Shown here: positions 33,407-42,624 of the stretch, piece after piece | Position numbering within the stretch: the first letter of the stretch is position 1 | How the letters are laid out: the number at the start of each line of letters is the position of its first letter | DNA from: an uncultured Roseovarius sp. | GTDB lineage: Bacteria; Pseudomonadota; Alphaproteobacteria; Rhodobacterales; Rhodobacteraceae | Assembly (NCBI GenBank): GCA_951812895.1 | Contig: OX638333.1 | Location: 1,044,366-1,108,365, forward strand | Reading direction: 5' to 3' | Length of the DNA: 64,000 nucleotides | Made by a program: the position numbers and the translations under genes | The notes under the pieces: generated by a model | Database searches by the model: none | What the model was told of the DNA's origin: nothing | What the model saw: only the letters and a program-made list of their open reading frames with translations

Positions 33407-34402
33407 TTAGGTACAGGCGTCGATCTCCGCTCGATCCCGCATCTGTGACGGGGTTAGCTTGAAACATCGTTTGAACATCCGGCTCAACGCACCAGACGAT
33501 GCAAACCCTGACGCCACCGCAATATCCAGTATCGGCATGTCGGTTTGCGTAACCAAGTCATGTGCATGTTCGGTTCGAAACTGCTTGTAATACTGCATCG
33601 GTGATGTGCCGAGATTCTGCTGGAACAGCCTTTCCAGCTTGCGTACCGACACATCGCAACGCGCCGCAATCGCATCGGCCCGCAATGGCTCTTCGATGTG
33701 ATCCGCCATTACGCGAATAGCGTCGGACAGTAGCGTCGGCAGACCCCGTAAGCGATTTGCACGGGCGCCGGGCTGGGTCGCCATTCCGGCACGAGGATAA
33801 GACACCAGCAAGTAATTGGCCGTTTGCTCCGCCGCAATCGGTGAAATTCCTGAGATTAGATCAAGCACCATATCGAGAGTGGCTGATTCTCCGGCACAAC
33901 TGGCGGTCTTGTGGGACGGCTCGAAAAGAGTATCGCGCGTATCAACGTCGCCGTATCGCTCCGAGAATGCCGCGTGAGAGGACCAGTGGACTGTGATCGC
34001 GCGGCCGTCCAACAGCCCGGTTTCAGCCATCTGCCATGTGGCGCCGCCGATACTGCAGATAGGTGCGCCGCAGCGCTTCGCAAAACGCAAGACCGACATC
34101 AACCATCGATCCTCGACAGGCCGCGCATCGGTCGGACCACACAATATTATCCGTGCCGGAGCCCGCCCACGACTGAGCCGCGCCAGCAATGCATCACTGG
34201 CCTCGTCACAAGTAACCTTCAACTTGCTTTGTGACCAGACCTGATGACCATCAAGGCCGTAGAGGATTAGCTTTGGCGCAATTTCGGGATAGTTGCGTGA
34301 CAAATACGAAAATGGCTCAACAATTGCGCCGAGGCTTAGAGCCGAAAACCCGTTCATCACGACAACAGCAACGTATCCGTTAGGGTCTGTAGCATGAAAC
34401 AT
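33407..34402 (-). CDS. GlxA-type AraC-family regulator
   Basis: A 331-residue regulator with an N-terminal DJ-1/PfpI-like domain (residues 10-190, with ICSIGGATWQMAETGLLDGR in the place of the catalytic-Cys loop) and a C-terminal AraC double HTH (DAIAARCDVSVRKLERLFQQ, then ILDIAVASGFASSGALSRMF). Such proteins control catabolism of carnitine, glycine betaine, dimethylglycine or arginine in characterised bacteria. The gene is divergent from a LysR gene and lies upstream, on the same strand, of the short ORF and the broken synthetase gene. The original target may have been lost in the deletion. Confidence 0.88.
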   Translation of the reverse strand: MFHATDPNGYVAVVVMNGFSALSLGAIVEPFSYLSRNYPEIAPKLILYGLDGHQVWSQSKLKVTCDEASDALLARLSRGRAPARIILCGPTDARPVEDRWLMSVLRFAKRCGAPICSIGGATWQMAETGLLDGRAITVHWSSHAAFSERYGDVDTRDTLFEPSHKTASCAGESATLDMVLDLISGISPIAAEQTANYLLVSYPRAGMATQPGARANRLRGLPTLLSDAIRVMADHIEEPLRADAIAARCDVSVRKLERLFQQNLGTSPMQYYKQFRTEHAHDLVTQTDMPILDIAVASGFASSGALSRMFKRCFKLTPSQMRDRAEIDACT

Positions 34403-34458
34403 GGTTCAGATAATTTCCCCTTGATCTTGCCTGCGATCACATTGAGCATGACACCAAT

Positions 34459-34477
34459 ATTAGTTAGTAAAACTAAT
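34459..34477. promoter_or_regulatory. Inverted repeat between divergent regulators
   Basis: ATTAGTT and AACTAAT (7-base perfect arms, 5-base spacer) lie 57 bases upstream of the GlxA-type start and about 120 bases upstream of the LysR start. It is a plausible operator for either regulator. Confidence 0.4.
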
Positions 34478-34599
34478 CCTGCAGCGGGCCGCATCCAAAA
34501 ACTGGAAATCACAAAAGCCTTCTAAAGCATAAATTACGGGTGATCCATAGAAATAAGAAGCAGTTTGATCTGTGTGTCTCATTTAGGTAAACTTAACGA

Positions 34600-35517
34600 A
34601 TGTCGCGTTGGCTCCCCTCCCTGAACGCTCTGCGGGCCTTTGAGGCCACGGCCAGGCTTCGCAGCTACAAAAAGGCTGCGGATGAACTGGCCGTAACCCC
34701 TGCTGCCGTGAAGCAACTGGTTGCGAAACTTGAAGATACCTTTGGCGAGCCGTTATTGAGGTTCGAGGGTCGGAAGATGGAGCTGACCCGTATCGGGGCG
34801 CAGGCTCATGACGATCTCAGCAGCGCCTTTAGCCAAATCAATTTCGCCGTCCAGCGCATTCGAAATGCGTGCGAAAATGACCGTTTGATTGTCTCAGTAG
34901 AGCCGTCTATCGCCTCCGCCTGGCTTGTCCCTCGGCTGCAACATTTCCGTGAACAGCACCCGGATATCGAAATCCTTGTAGATTCCTCCTTAACCGTGGT
35001 CGATCTGACAGACGGTGGCGTAAGTCTAGCAGTACGTTTTGGCGTGCAAGATCATGGAGAGCTTATTGCTTACAGGCTCTTTGACGAACATTTGAGCGCA
35101 CTGTGCAGCCCGAGCCTGGCAGCGGGTCCGCCCCCGGTAACAGAGATTTCAGATTTACAAGGTGCAGCCTTGCTGCGTTGGGATCTCTCTGCATACCCAT
35201 GGGCAACAACCACGACAAAGTGGAATTTCTGGCACACATGGCTTGAGGCGGTTGGTGCGGGCCACGTCCAACCAGGAACGGGAGTAAACTACACCGACTA
35301 CAATCAGGCGGTTCAGGCAGCAGTCGCCGGACAGGGCTTTATTCTGGGCAGCAAACCCATTCTGGAAAGCTATATTAACAATGGCCTTTTGATCGATCCT
35401 TTCGATGTTTCTGCGCATCCAGGTATCGGGTATGACGTCGTCACGACAAGGCGCTCTATTGATCGCCCAAAGGTCAGAAAATTCGTGGATTGGTTGCTGA
35501 AAGAAGCTCAATTTTAG
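34600..35517 (+). CDS. LysR-type regulator, GcvA-like
   Basis: A 305-residue regulator of the GcvA/AmpR subgroup, recognised from SLNALRAFEATARLRSYKKA, the helix AADELAVTPAAVKQLVAKLE and FEGRKMELTRIG. The effector domain has SVEPSIASAWLVPRL and later VAGQGFILGSKPIL. GcvA-like proteins control amino-acid (glycine) or beta-lactamase genes, but the group is broad. The gene has no downstream partner, and the nearest neighbour is the divergent GlxA-type gene. Confidence 0.88.
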   Translation: MSRWLPSLNALRAFEATARLRSYKKAADELAVTPAAVKQLVAKLEDTFGEPLLRFEGRKMELTRIGAQAHDDLSSAFSQINFAVQRIRNACENDRLIVSVEPSIASAWLVPRLQHFREQHPDIEILVDSSLTVVDLTDGGVSLAVRFGVQDHGELIAYRLFDEHLSALCSPSLAAGPPPVTEISDLQGAALLRWDLSAYPWATTTTKWNFWHTWLEAVGAGHVQPGTGVNYTDYNQAVQAAVAGQGFILGSKPILESYINNGLLIDPFDVSAHPGIGYDVVTTRRSIDRPKVRKFVDWLLKEAQF

Positions 35518-35894
35518 GCCGCGCAGCCGGCCTTCCTATTCAAATTCTCGCGGCCGTACGCATACTGTTTGCCCGACATGATGAATGAGTCCATACCTCC
35601 GGCAACCGCAGGCCCATCTCAATTGATCTTCTTTAGTATGACTGAATCAAAAGAGTTGTCCGTATCATCGCGCCTGTATCTCCACACAGGCGAACGCGAC
35701 TCTAGGTTTTCTGCACGTGTAAGGGCTGTTTTGCGCTCATAGAGCATTGCACAACATTAGACTAATTGGACTCGAAGGCGGCGCAGCATCCCTGCGCCAT
35801 GCCATCGGGAAGGACATCGCGCACGGCCCATACCCGCGATTGATCTGTTGTTCTTGTGTTGCGTTGCCACTTTCGCATTGCAGACATCGGTCAA
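35518..35894. other. Non-coding gap
   Basis: About 375 bases between convergent genes. I see no gene, repeat unit or clear terminator beyond weak GC-rich hairpins directly after the LysR stop (GCCGCGCAGCCGGC at about 35,518). Confidence 0.35.
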
Positions 35895-36437
35895 CTACGC
35901 AGCATTGTTCCAAATGATCGGGGTCACGTAAACGATGTTCTCATCCACGCTGACCATAACGTCTCCGTCCTGAACATTTACCTGCAATTTCATCGTACGA
36001 CGTGCCAAGTCGCCCAGCTCGCCGGTGTTGTTTTCTGAAAAATTGATGACCTGAAGATTATCGAACCGAGTGGTGCTGTTTCTGATCTTCTCCCACCATA
36101 TCTCAGCGGTCCTGCCGTAAGAATAGACAATCACCTTGTTGGCTTTACCACAGGATTGCCGGACAACCTTCTCGCTGGGAAGTCCCAATGCGACCCACAA
36201 TTCAAGCTCGCCGCTCAGGCTTTTCCGCCAAATGTCTGGCTCGTCATCCGTTGACAGACCTTTCGTCATTTCCAATTGCTCATGGGCGTTCAGTGCAAAC
36301 GCAAGAATACGCACCATCAAACGTTCGTCCGTTTCCGAGGGATGTTTGGCAACGGTTAGTTTATGGGTCTCATAATAATGACGATCCATGTCGGAAACGG
36401 AAAGTTCAACTTTGTAAATGGTGGCTTTTTGCGCCAT
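35895..36437 (-). CDS. yaeQ: YaeQ family protein
   Basis: A 180-residue protein of the YaeQ family, which has a PD-(D/E)XK-nuclease-like fold and no established function. The family is recognised from KATIYKVELSVSDMDRHYYE, the ETDERLMVRILAFALNAHE stretch, and LPSEKVVRQSCGKANKVIVY. The start at 36,437 has AGGAAA upstream; the 49-codon extension to 36,584 is unsupported. The length is normal for the family. An IS element inserted about 110 bases upstream may have separated it from its original promoter. Confidence 0.88.
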   Translation of the reverse strand: MAQKATIYKVELSVSDMDRHYYETHKLTVAKHPSETDERLMVRILAFALNAHEQLEMTKGLSTDDEPDIWRKSLSGELELWVALGLPSEKVVRQSCGKANKVIVYSYGRTAEIWWEKIRNSTTRFDNLQVINFSENNTGELGDLARRTMKLQVNVQDGDVMVSVDENIVYVTPIIWNNAA

Positions 36438-36561
36438 GATTTTTCCTGGAATTGCAAAGATGGAGATGCCTAATGCGTTTGGTGTCTTTGTGAAAGCAAA
36501 TAAAGAAGGGTCACTGAACTTCCGGCCCCTAGCATGTGTAATTGGGCTGACCCTGATCTGA

Positions 36562-37881
36562 GGTTGAGCTCCCGGTAGGATCACAGGATAGCTGTGAACA
36601 AGGGAGACTGATGATGGAATATTTTGCCGGACTGGATGTGTCGCTGCGGTCGTGCGCGCTTTGCATCGTTGATAGCAAGGGCAAGGTGATGCTTGAGCGC
36701 GATCTGCTGTGCGAGGTTGGCGACATTGCGGAGTGCTTGACGGATTTTGCTTATCCGATTGAGCGAGTTGGCTTCGAGGCGGGCACGATGAGCCAGCACC
36801 TTTTCTTTGGCTTGACCAATGAGGGCTTCGACGTCGTGTGCATGGAAGCGCGTCAGGTGAATGCGGCGCTGTCTGCGATGCGCAACAAGACCGACAAGAA
36901 TGACGCCCGAGGAATTGCGCAGATCCTGCGCACCGGATGGTTCAGCCCTGTGCACATGAAGAGCCGGAAGGCCCATGGCTATCGTGCATTGCTCAGCACC
37001 CGTAAAGCCCTACTTAACAAAACGATTGATCTGGCCAATGAAGTTCGCGGGTTGCTGAAAATCTTCGGCATCCGCCTGCCCAAGACCGTGAAGCATGGCA
37101 GCTTTGACGGTGTTGTCCGCCCGATGATCGAGATGGATGATGTTCTGGCACATGCTATGCTTCCGCTGCTAGATGCACGCCTTGTTCTGTATCAGCACTT
37201 CCTGGAACTGGACCGGCGCGTCAAACGCGCTGCAAGTCACGATGAGGTCTGCATGCGGATGATGACTGTGCCGGGTGTCGGGCCGATCGCAGCGCTGACC
37301 TTCAAGGCGGCTGTCGATGATCCTGACCGCTTCAAGCGATCCCGCACGGTGGCCGCACATTTTGGGCTGACACCGCGCCGTTTCCAGTCGGGTGAACATG
37401 ACAATCCCGGCCGAATATCAAAGGCGGGTGACAGAGACGTTCGCGCAACTTTATACGCGGCGGCAAATGCACTGCTCATGCGCACGATGGCCGGGTCACA
37501 GATCAAAACCTGGGGGACGCGCCTGATGCGGACCAAAGGCAGACGTCGCGCTGTCGTCGCCGTCGCACGTAAACTGGCTGTTTTGCTACACCGCATGTGG
37601 GCAGATGGCACTGAATTCCGTCCGGAAATGGTGGAGGGTACGGCATGATCTGAACCACCCACCACCAAACCGAGCGGGGTCGTCCCTCACCGGACGAGGT
37701 TCGTGGATGAAGCCGAAAATGACTGCTGCGCCACGTGAAGCGCGTCTCTTAGCGGGGCTCTCCACAACCGATCCGACATATGCGTGCAGCGGTGCCACCT
37801 GAGCATCAATCAGACTGCGAAGAGAAGCGTGACCCGGATGAGCGACAAAACCCAAAACTAAAAAGGAAAATGAGCTTGACC
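36562..37881 (+). mobile_element. IS110-family element (probably IS1111 group)
   Basis: A transposase gene is flanked by imperfect subterminal inverted repeats: GGTTGAGCTC at 36,562-36,571 and GAGCTTGACC at 37,872-37,881 (8 of 10 pair). TAATTGGG at about 36,540 and CCCAATTA at about 37,888 may mark the outer region. About 220 bases of non-coding right end follow the transposase gene, as in IS1111-group elements. The exact ends are uncertain. Confidence 0.6.
36611..37648 (+). CDS. IS110-family DEDD transposase
   Basis: A 345-residue recombinase. The DEDD residues are in GLDVSLRSCALCIVD, GFEAGTMS and KTDKNDARGIAQIL. The transposase_20 domain follows with MTVPGVGPIAALTFKAAVDD, and the Ser-bearing loop is FQSGEHDNPGRISKAGDRDV. 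The frame is intact and the length usual. It is not closely related to the transposase at 10,581 (different spacing and motifs). GGGAGACTG precedes two consecutive ATG codons; either may be the start. Confidence 0.92.
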   Translation: MMEYFAGLDVSLRSCALCIVDSKGKVMLERDLLCEVGDIAECLTDFAYPIERVGFEAGTMSQHLFFGLTNEGFDVVCMEARQVNAALSAMRNKTDKNDARGIAQILRTGWFSPVHMKSRKAHGYRALLSTRKALLNKTIDLANEVRGLLKIFGIRLPKTVKHGSFDGVVRPMIEMDDVLAHAMLPLLDARLVLYQHFLELDRRVKRAASHDEVCMRMMTVPGVGPIAALTFKAAVDDPDRFKRSRTVAAHFGLTPRRFQSGEHDNPGRISKAGDRDVRATLYAAANALLMRTMAGSQIKTWGTRLMRTKGRRRAVVAVARKLAVLLHRMWADGTEFRPEMVEGTA

Positions 37882-38244
37882 CAAACACCCAATTAGAGAA
37901 GACCTTCGGGCCCGTGTATTGATCATGTTCTCCTGGATGGTGCGGCAGGGATAGCGCGACCGCTCCATTTGGCGCTTGCACACTCAGATAATGCGAAGTG
38001 AGTCTGAAAATCCCGAGGCCAAACGCGGTAAAGCGACCTTCTTTACCACCCTGCGGAGCCATGAGACGCTAACGAAGCGAAAAGAACAGGCAGGCAAGTT
38101 GAACAGACACAGGAACAAACCCGGGAAATCTAGATACGAAACGTCGTGCCACAACACCGTTGCCGGAGGTCCTTTCCATATCCAGTGCTCTGGTCTGCGC
38201 CTTCGAATCCTTGCAAACACGTCGGTCGCGACCGGCGGCAGGTT
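37649..38244. other. IS right end and non-coding gap
   Basis: The first 230 bases are the non-coding right end of the IS110-type element and may encode its guide RNA. CGTCCCTCACCGGACGAGG-type sequence just after the gene can fold. From 37,900 to 38,244 I see no gene and no repeat. Confidence 0.4.
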
Positions 38245-38598
38245 TTATTCGTAAATGCCCCAGTGATCTTGGTCCGCGGTCATGCGAAAGACCACCACAC
38301 AAGCGCCCGCGGCATCCCCGACCTCGAACGTGGTTCCGGGAGCGGCTTGGACGTCTCTCTGCCCGCCATTTTCCGGGACGTTGCCGATATATTGGCTCGC
38401 CCCGCTGCTATCCACCCAATAGACATGGTAGAGGTTCGGAGTATAGTTCGTGAAATTCATAGTTTGTGTCTGGCCCGCACCTTGCGTCGGTGAGTTTTTT
38501 CCAGTGGCGCAGCTTAGCTGCACCTGTGCAGATGCTGAAAAACTGCCAACGCTGCACAAGAGAGCAAGGATCGCGCTGGTCAAGATTGTCGTTCGCAT
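38245..38598 (-). CDS. Small secreted protein, VHL-beta-domain-like
   Basis: A 117-residue protein with a Sec signal peptide (residues 1-27, ending SFSASA-QVQ) and a beta-rich mature part. The middle, MNFTNYTPNLYHVYWVDSSG followed by QYIGNVPENGGQRDVQAAPG and TTFEVGD, resembles bacterial pVHL beta-sandwich domains (N-x-T, then VYWxD, then a Pro-Gly turn and a late VVF strand). Two Cys residues (LSC and AGAC) could form a disulfide. The start at 38,598 has GGAG upstream. It stands alone within an island-like region. Function unknown, and the fold assignment is by eye. Confidence 0.6.
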   Translation of the reverse strand: MRTTILTSAILALLCSVGSFSASAQVQLSCATGKNSPTQGAGQTQTMNFTNYTPNLYHVYWVDSSGASQYIGNVPENGGQRDVQAAPGTTFEVGDAAGACVVVFRMTADQDHWGIYE

Positions 38599-39115
38599 CC
38601 GGTCGCTCCAAACATATTTTTGATAAATGACTGTTGACGATGTGCACTGTGAAAGCAAGCGACGTTTTCCCGCTCGCGGCACAGAAACCGCGAGGGGATA
38701 GCATTAGGCTGTGGGAATCGCGTGGGTATCGGGCAACGATAACGCCTGGGTCTAGTAGGACTCCCCAATCCCAAGTGGCTTCACTTGGCGCTGCCCCTGC
38801 GACTGCCTTCCCGGGTGCCTCTGACCCAAACAGCTATGTGCTTGGCGTTCCAACGTCGAATGCGTGACAACTGGACTCTGAGGGTGGGCTTATCGCGTTG
38901 CCTAACGGCACCATTGCCGCAGAGCGGGAGTAAGCATCGCGCGCAGCGAACGGTAGTTACCCACCCTCAATTGCCAATCCCTAGGGAACAATTCACTGGA
39001 GTTCGCTCACTAACGGAGCGGCCTTTTTGAAATTGCCAAACTTTCGGTTTGAATGGCGGCTTTCGACATTGCGGTTCGGTTCTCTCGCATTTGCAGCGAA
39101 TTCACACTTTCCGCC
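38599..39115. other. Non-coding gap
   Basis: About 515 bases. A plus-strand frame ends at 38,867 with GAAPATAFPGASDPNSYVL, which could be a remnant of a coding sequence, but I cannot assign it. CTCACTAACGGAGCGGCCTTTTTGA at about 39,007-39,031 may be a weak terminator. Confidence 0.3.
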
Positions 39116-40258
39116 CTACCTTCGAGGCTTTCTCACATTAATCGCCGCCGCATCGAGGCTATTCTTAAGATGCACAGCGTAGTGCTTTTCAATCATCTCA
39201 ACACTTGTTCGGCAGTTCTTGGCGATCTGGTAGATATCTGCGCCCTCCAGCAACCGAAATGAAATATAGCTATGCCGCAGTGAATAAAGCGTTCGCCGGT
39301 TTCCCTGGCGATCAAACTTCAATCCCTGATCTTCCAAAATTCGGTTGAACTGTTTCTTGTGATCTACCGAGAACAGACGGTCGGTCGGTTCCGGCTGATT
39401 GCGTTCAACCATCCTCACAAAAGGTCGGACGGCACCGGTGGTGCTTTTGCAGTAGCCGACCCCGCGCTTGCCGCGCACTTCGATTTCGAGGATCGTCTCG
39501 CCGGTGGCGTCGTCTTCGACGATCTCGATATCCCGGTATTCCAGCCAGTTGGCTTCGTCAGGACGAATACCGGTATTGGCCATAAACAGCACCTTGTCGT
39601 GCAGTTGCTCGGCAAGATGTCGATGGTAGGAATTTCCTGCCCGCTTAATATTGCGCCGCGTCGCTTCATACAGGTTTTTGTATTCTTTGGGAGAGAACCA
39701 TGCTCGGTGAGATATCTTTTCCACCTTTCGGTACAACTCCGATAGATCCGGCAGCCCAGCTAACCAGCCACGCCGAATGGCTGACTTGAGAACCTGCCGC
39801 AGAGTGACAATTTCTTGGTGCATTGTTGACTTTGCTGGGGGCTTAAAATTGGGATCATCATTGCGTCGGTAAATTCGATAGTCTTGAACTGCACCGGCAG
39901 TTACCTGCGAAATGCCCATCTTTCCAAAATAGGGAACAAGATGGTTGCGCAACCTTGCCTTATGCCCACGGACATAGACCTCGTTGCGTTCACCATCTGT
40001 CATCAGTTCGTATTCTTTTTCAAACCGCTCCGCTGCTTGCGCAAAAGTTGGTTCTGAAAGTAGCTCTCCCCGCGTCTTTTTAGCTCGAAGTTCGAGATAC
40101 CAATCTTCGGCAAAATCTTTGGCCTTAGCTAAACTTCTCTCTTTGGTGCTGACACGGCGATTGCGGCCATTGAGATAGGAGGAACATTGCCACAACGGGC
40201 TGTTTTCACGCTTATAAACATGAACTTTTCCACCCAGAATCGTGTGCTTCTCTACCAT
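39116..40258 (-). CDS. Tyrosine recombinase (integrase) at tRNA-Phe
   Basis: A 380-residue site-specific integrase. The N-terminal part (residues 1-95) is a DNA-arm and core-binding region. The catalytic residues are visible: Arg in MANTGIRPDEANWLEYRD, His-x-x-Arg within YSLRHSYISFRLLEG, and the nucleophile Tyr in EMIEKHYAVHL. The gene is intact. It begins 112 bases from the 3' end of a tRNA-Phe gene on the same strand, the classic layout of a genomic island or prophage integrated at a tRNA 3' end. It probably inserted the region to its left, but no second attachment copy is visible in this window. Confidence 0.9.
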   Translation of the reverse strand: MVEKHTILGGKVHVYKRENSPLWQCSSYLNGRNRRVSTKERSLAKAKDFAEDWYLELRAKKTRGELLSEPTFAQAAERFEKEYELMTDGERNEVYVRGHKARLRNHLVPYFGKMGISQVTAGAVQDYRIYRRNDDPNFKPPAKSTMHQEIVTLRQVLKSAIRRGWLAGLPDLSELYRKVEKISHRAWFSPKEYKNLYEATRRNIKRAGNSYHRHLAEQLHDKVLFMANTGIRPDEANWLEYRDIEIVEDDATGETILEIEVRGKRGVGYCKSTTGAVRPFVRMVERNQPEPTDRLFSVDHKKQFNRILEDQGLKFDRQGNRRTLYSLRHSYISFRLLEGADIYQIAKNCRTSVEMIEKHYAVHLKNSLDAAAINVRKPRR

Positions 40259-40369
40259 TCCCTCTCACCAGCAAAAATGTGCCGCTTTGTGTAAGGTATG
40301 TGTAAGCCAGATTTGGCGCAACATGCAGTCAGTAGTTGTCATGCAATGCGTTGTTTTATATATAATAAA

Positions 40370-40445
40370 TGGTGCCCGGGGGCGGAATCGAACCACCGAC
40401 ACGAGGATTTTCAGTCCACTGCTCTACCCCTGAGCTACCCGGGCA
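40370..40445 (-). tRNA. tRNA-Phe (GAA)
   Basis: On the minus strand the gene begins TGCCCGG and ends CCGGGCA with CCA encoded (73 bases plus CCA). The D-arm AGCTCAGGGGTAGAGC, the anticodon loop CTGAAAA (anticodon GAA) and the T-arm GGTTCGATTCC are all standard. It is the probable integration site for the element whose integrase starts at 40,258. Confidence 0.95.
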
Positions 40446-40521
40446 CGGGGAACGTGATCACGTTCGGGTGGAGGCCTTCTAGGCGAGGTTGCGGGGGCTG
40501 TCCAGAGGATATGGCAATATT

Positions 40522-40704
40522 TCAGTGCGGTTTTGAAGTTTGCCGTTCGACTTCATCTAAAGCCTTTTCAAAATCTTCCGGATCCTGTGATGGCACAGCA
40601 TAATCTCCGCGCATCCAGCGGCCCAGATCAATGTCCGCACAGCGTTTCGAACAAAAGGGACGGAAATCGTTGGCAGTGTTCTTGCTGCAGATCGGACACC
40701 CCAT
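40522..40704 (-). CDS. yacG: YacG, zinc-binding DNA gyrase inhibitor
   Basis: A 60-residue protein with the four zinc Cys of the YacG family: CPIC at residues 3-6 and FCSKRC at residues 17-22, followed by DLGRWMRGDYAVP, the family's standard tail motif. E. coli YacG binds gyrase. The ATG shares one base with the stop codon of the RNase G gene (TGATG), so it is translationally coupled to it. Confidence 0.92.
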   Translation of the reverse strand: MGCPICSKNTANDFRPFCSKRCADIDLGRWMRGDYAVPSQDPEDFEKALDEVERQTSKPH

Positions 40705-41723
40705 CAGACCAAGGCTTTCAAGGGCATTCTGTCGCGTTTGCGTTGAAGCTCATAATGCCCGAGAGGTGTCCAACCGACCAACGCTGTTTCAATTGTATCA
40801 GCGCGAAATGCGGCACGCAGGGCGGTCTCGAACTGGCGTCGGTCTTTTTTCGCCATCGGGGCAAGGTCGAGCGTGATTTGACCGCCGAGGCCCCTTAAAC
40901 GCAGTTGTCGTGGTAGGTCGCGGGCAGCTGCAAGGTTGGCCTTTAATCCCGCGGCAGGAGAGGTGTCTCCACCAGTGTTAATATCAACGGCCACAAGGGC
41001 GCGGGTTGGTTCGACAAACATGCCTGCGCCACCGGAAAGCGCAACGTGATCAGCGCGCGACTGCTCGATTATGTCAATGATATCATGACGTTCGAACGAT
41101 CCTTCGCCACTGTCCAGAGCAGCATCTACAGGCCATTCGCGCCAGGCGAGGATGTGGGGGCCGTCGCCTTCGGTGAGTTTGGCGGCGTCTTTGTCTTCAT
41201 CTTCAACAATGGCATGGGCGAGATCGGCCATGGCCTGGATATCTTCGGCAATTTCATCGTCTTGTGCGGTTGCGCAGGAGGACCGAAGGATGAGACCCAT
41301 ACCGTCCTGATCCATAGATTCATGAGCGATTTCAAGGAGATGGTCGCGGATATCTTCATCACGAATTGAGCGAGAGATGTTCAGCCCCGGGGCATCGGGG
41401 GTGACGATGGCATAACGGCTTTTGAACAGCAGTTTGGATGTCACAGGTATGGCCTTGCCGGGTTCTGCAAAGCCTGTCACCTGAACCAGAATTGTTTGAC
41501 CGGGAGATAACCCTTTGATTTTGCGCAGAAAAGCAGGGCCATCCGGTGTACGAAGGAACATGCCGCCCTGCCCCTTGACCGGGCGGTCAGCAATAGCGCG
41601 ATAGATGGATCCGGGACGTGGATGGTCGCAATCGACGAGCAAATCGTTAACGCGGCCATCTTCGATAAGCGCTGCGGCCTCTAAACCGTTAACGTGATCC
41701 AGTGCTATAAGTCGGCCCTTCAT
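40704..41723 (-). CDS. rng: Ribonuclease E/G family protein (short form)
   Basis: A 339-residue single-strand-specific endoribonuclease of the RNase E/G family. An S1-like domain occupies the first 100 residues, and the catalytic DNase-I-like part contains [14 protein letters not shown] and [14 protein letters not shown], which supply the two metal-binding Asp residues. The usual closing motif appears as [14 protein letters not shown]. The Zn-link Cys pair (CPxCxG) and everything beyond are absent, so it is shorter than E. coli RNase G (489). The start at 41,723 overlaps maf by four bases. Confidence 0.88.
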   Translation of the reverse strand: MKGRLIALDHVNGLEAAALIEDGRVNDLLVDCDHPRPGSIYRAIADRPVKGQGGMFLRTPDGPAFLRKIKGLSPGQTILVQVTGFAEPGKAIPVTSKLLFKSRYAIVTPDAPGLNISRSIRDEDIRDHLLEIAHESMDQDGMGLILRSSCATAQDDEIAEDIQAMADLAHAIVEDEDKDAAKLTEGDGPHILAWREWPVDAALDSGEGSFERHDIIDIIEQSRADHVALSGGAGMFVEPTRALVAVDINTGGDTSPAAGLKANLAAARDLPRQLRLRGLGGQITLDLAPMAKKDRRQFETALRAAFRADTIETALVGWTPLGHYELQRKRDRMPLKALV

Positions 41724-42298
41724 GTGCCATCTCCATAAACAGGGTATCCTGCGGCCAGCAATAGCCCTGCGGTCTCGGCAAGGGGCAAGCCAACAACAGC
41801 CGTAAAAGACCCCTGAATCCAAGGGATTAGCGCACCGGCTGGTCCCTGAATCCCGTATGCGCCAGCCTTGCCCTGCCAATCGCCGGATTTCAGATAGGCC
41901 TGCAGTTCCAGATCAGACAGCCGTTTCATCTTAACACTTGTCACGACATTGTGTTCCCAAAGCCGATCTTTTTTGCGCACCGCGACCGCTGTGATCACTT
42001 TATGGCGGCGGCCAGACATCAGCCGGAGAAACTGCTCTGCTTCGGCGGCATTTTCCGGCTTTCCCAGAATGCGGCGACCAAGGGCGACGGTGGTATCTGC
42101 GGACAGAACCACCTCATCCTCAGCCACTGAAATAGCCAGTGCCTTTTCCCGCGCCATGCGCACGCAATAGGGCCGGGGCAATTCTGCCTTGTGGGGTGTT
42201 TCGTCGATGTCCGGCGGGCGGATTTCATCCGCCACGACACCGATTTGCGCCAACAGCTCGCGTCGCCGCGGGCTGCCTGATCCGAGAATTAACTTCAT
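41720..42298 (-). CDS. maf: Maf family nucleotide pyrophosphatase
   Basis: A 192-residue Maf protein, which hydrolyses nucleoside triphosphates, often modified or non-canonical ones, to monophosphates. The family motif [18 protein letters not shown] is at residues 3-20, [18 protein letters not shown] near residue 64, and [16 protein letters not shown] near residue 145. Length and motifs are normal. It follows infA on the same strand with 24 bases between, in the common alphaproteobacterial order infA-maf-rng-yacG. Confidence 0.93.
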   Translation of the reverse strand: MKLILGSGSPRRRELLAQIGVVADEIRPPDIDETPHKAELPRPYCVRMAREKALAISVAEDEVVLSADTTVALGRRILGKPENAAEAEQFLRLMSGRRHKVITAVAVRKKDRLWEHNVVTSVKMKRLSDLELQAYLKSGDWQGKAGAYGIQGPAGALIPWIQGSFTAVVGLPLAETAGLLLAAGYPVYGDGT

Positions 42299-42322
42299 GG
42301 ATTCCGGTGGGTTAGACCCATC

Positions 42323-42541
42323 CTACTTGAAGCGATAGTTGATCCGACCCTTGGTCAGGTCATAAGGGGTCATCTCTACCTGCACCTTGTCGCCTGCCAG
42401 AACCCGAATACGGTTCTTGCGCATCTTGCCTGCCGTGTGTGCGATGATCTCATGGCCGTTTTCCAGCTCGACCCGAAACGTCGCGTTAGGCAGGAGTTCC
42501 TTCACGACACCGGGGAATTCGAGCGTATCTTCCTTGGCCAT
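42323..42541 (-). CDS. infA: Translation initiation factor IF-1
   Basis: The 72-residue IF-1, an OB-fold protein that binds the A site of the 30S subunit. The sequence [20 protein letters not shown] and the end [12 protein letters not shown] are standard. I use the ATG at 42,541, which gives the universal MAKE start and has GGAGA upstream; the frame extends seven codons further. First gene of the infA-maf-rng-yacG operon. Confidence 0.97.
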   Translation of the reverse strand: MAKEDTLEFPGVVKELLPNATFRVELENGHEIIAHTAGKMRKNRIRVLAGDKVQVEMTPYDLTKGRINYRFK

Positions 42542-42624
42542 GGTCTCTCCTTTGTTAATCATTCCGTTTCAGAACGGAACGAGGCCCTAAATGGTCCTAT
42601 TTCGAGGGATTTTCAAGGGGTTTA

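Noticed and set aside
38634-38867. Possible short gene ending GASDPNSYVLGVPTSNA
   Set aside because: The peptide end looks coding-like, but there is no start signal and no family match; noted only as a possible remnant.
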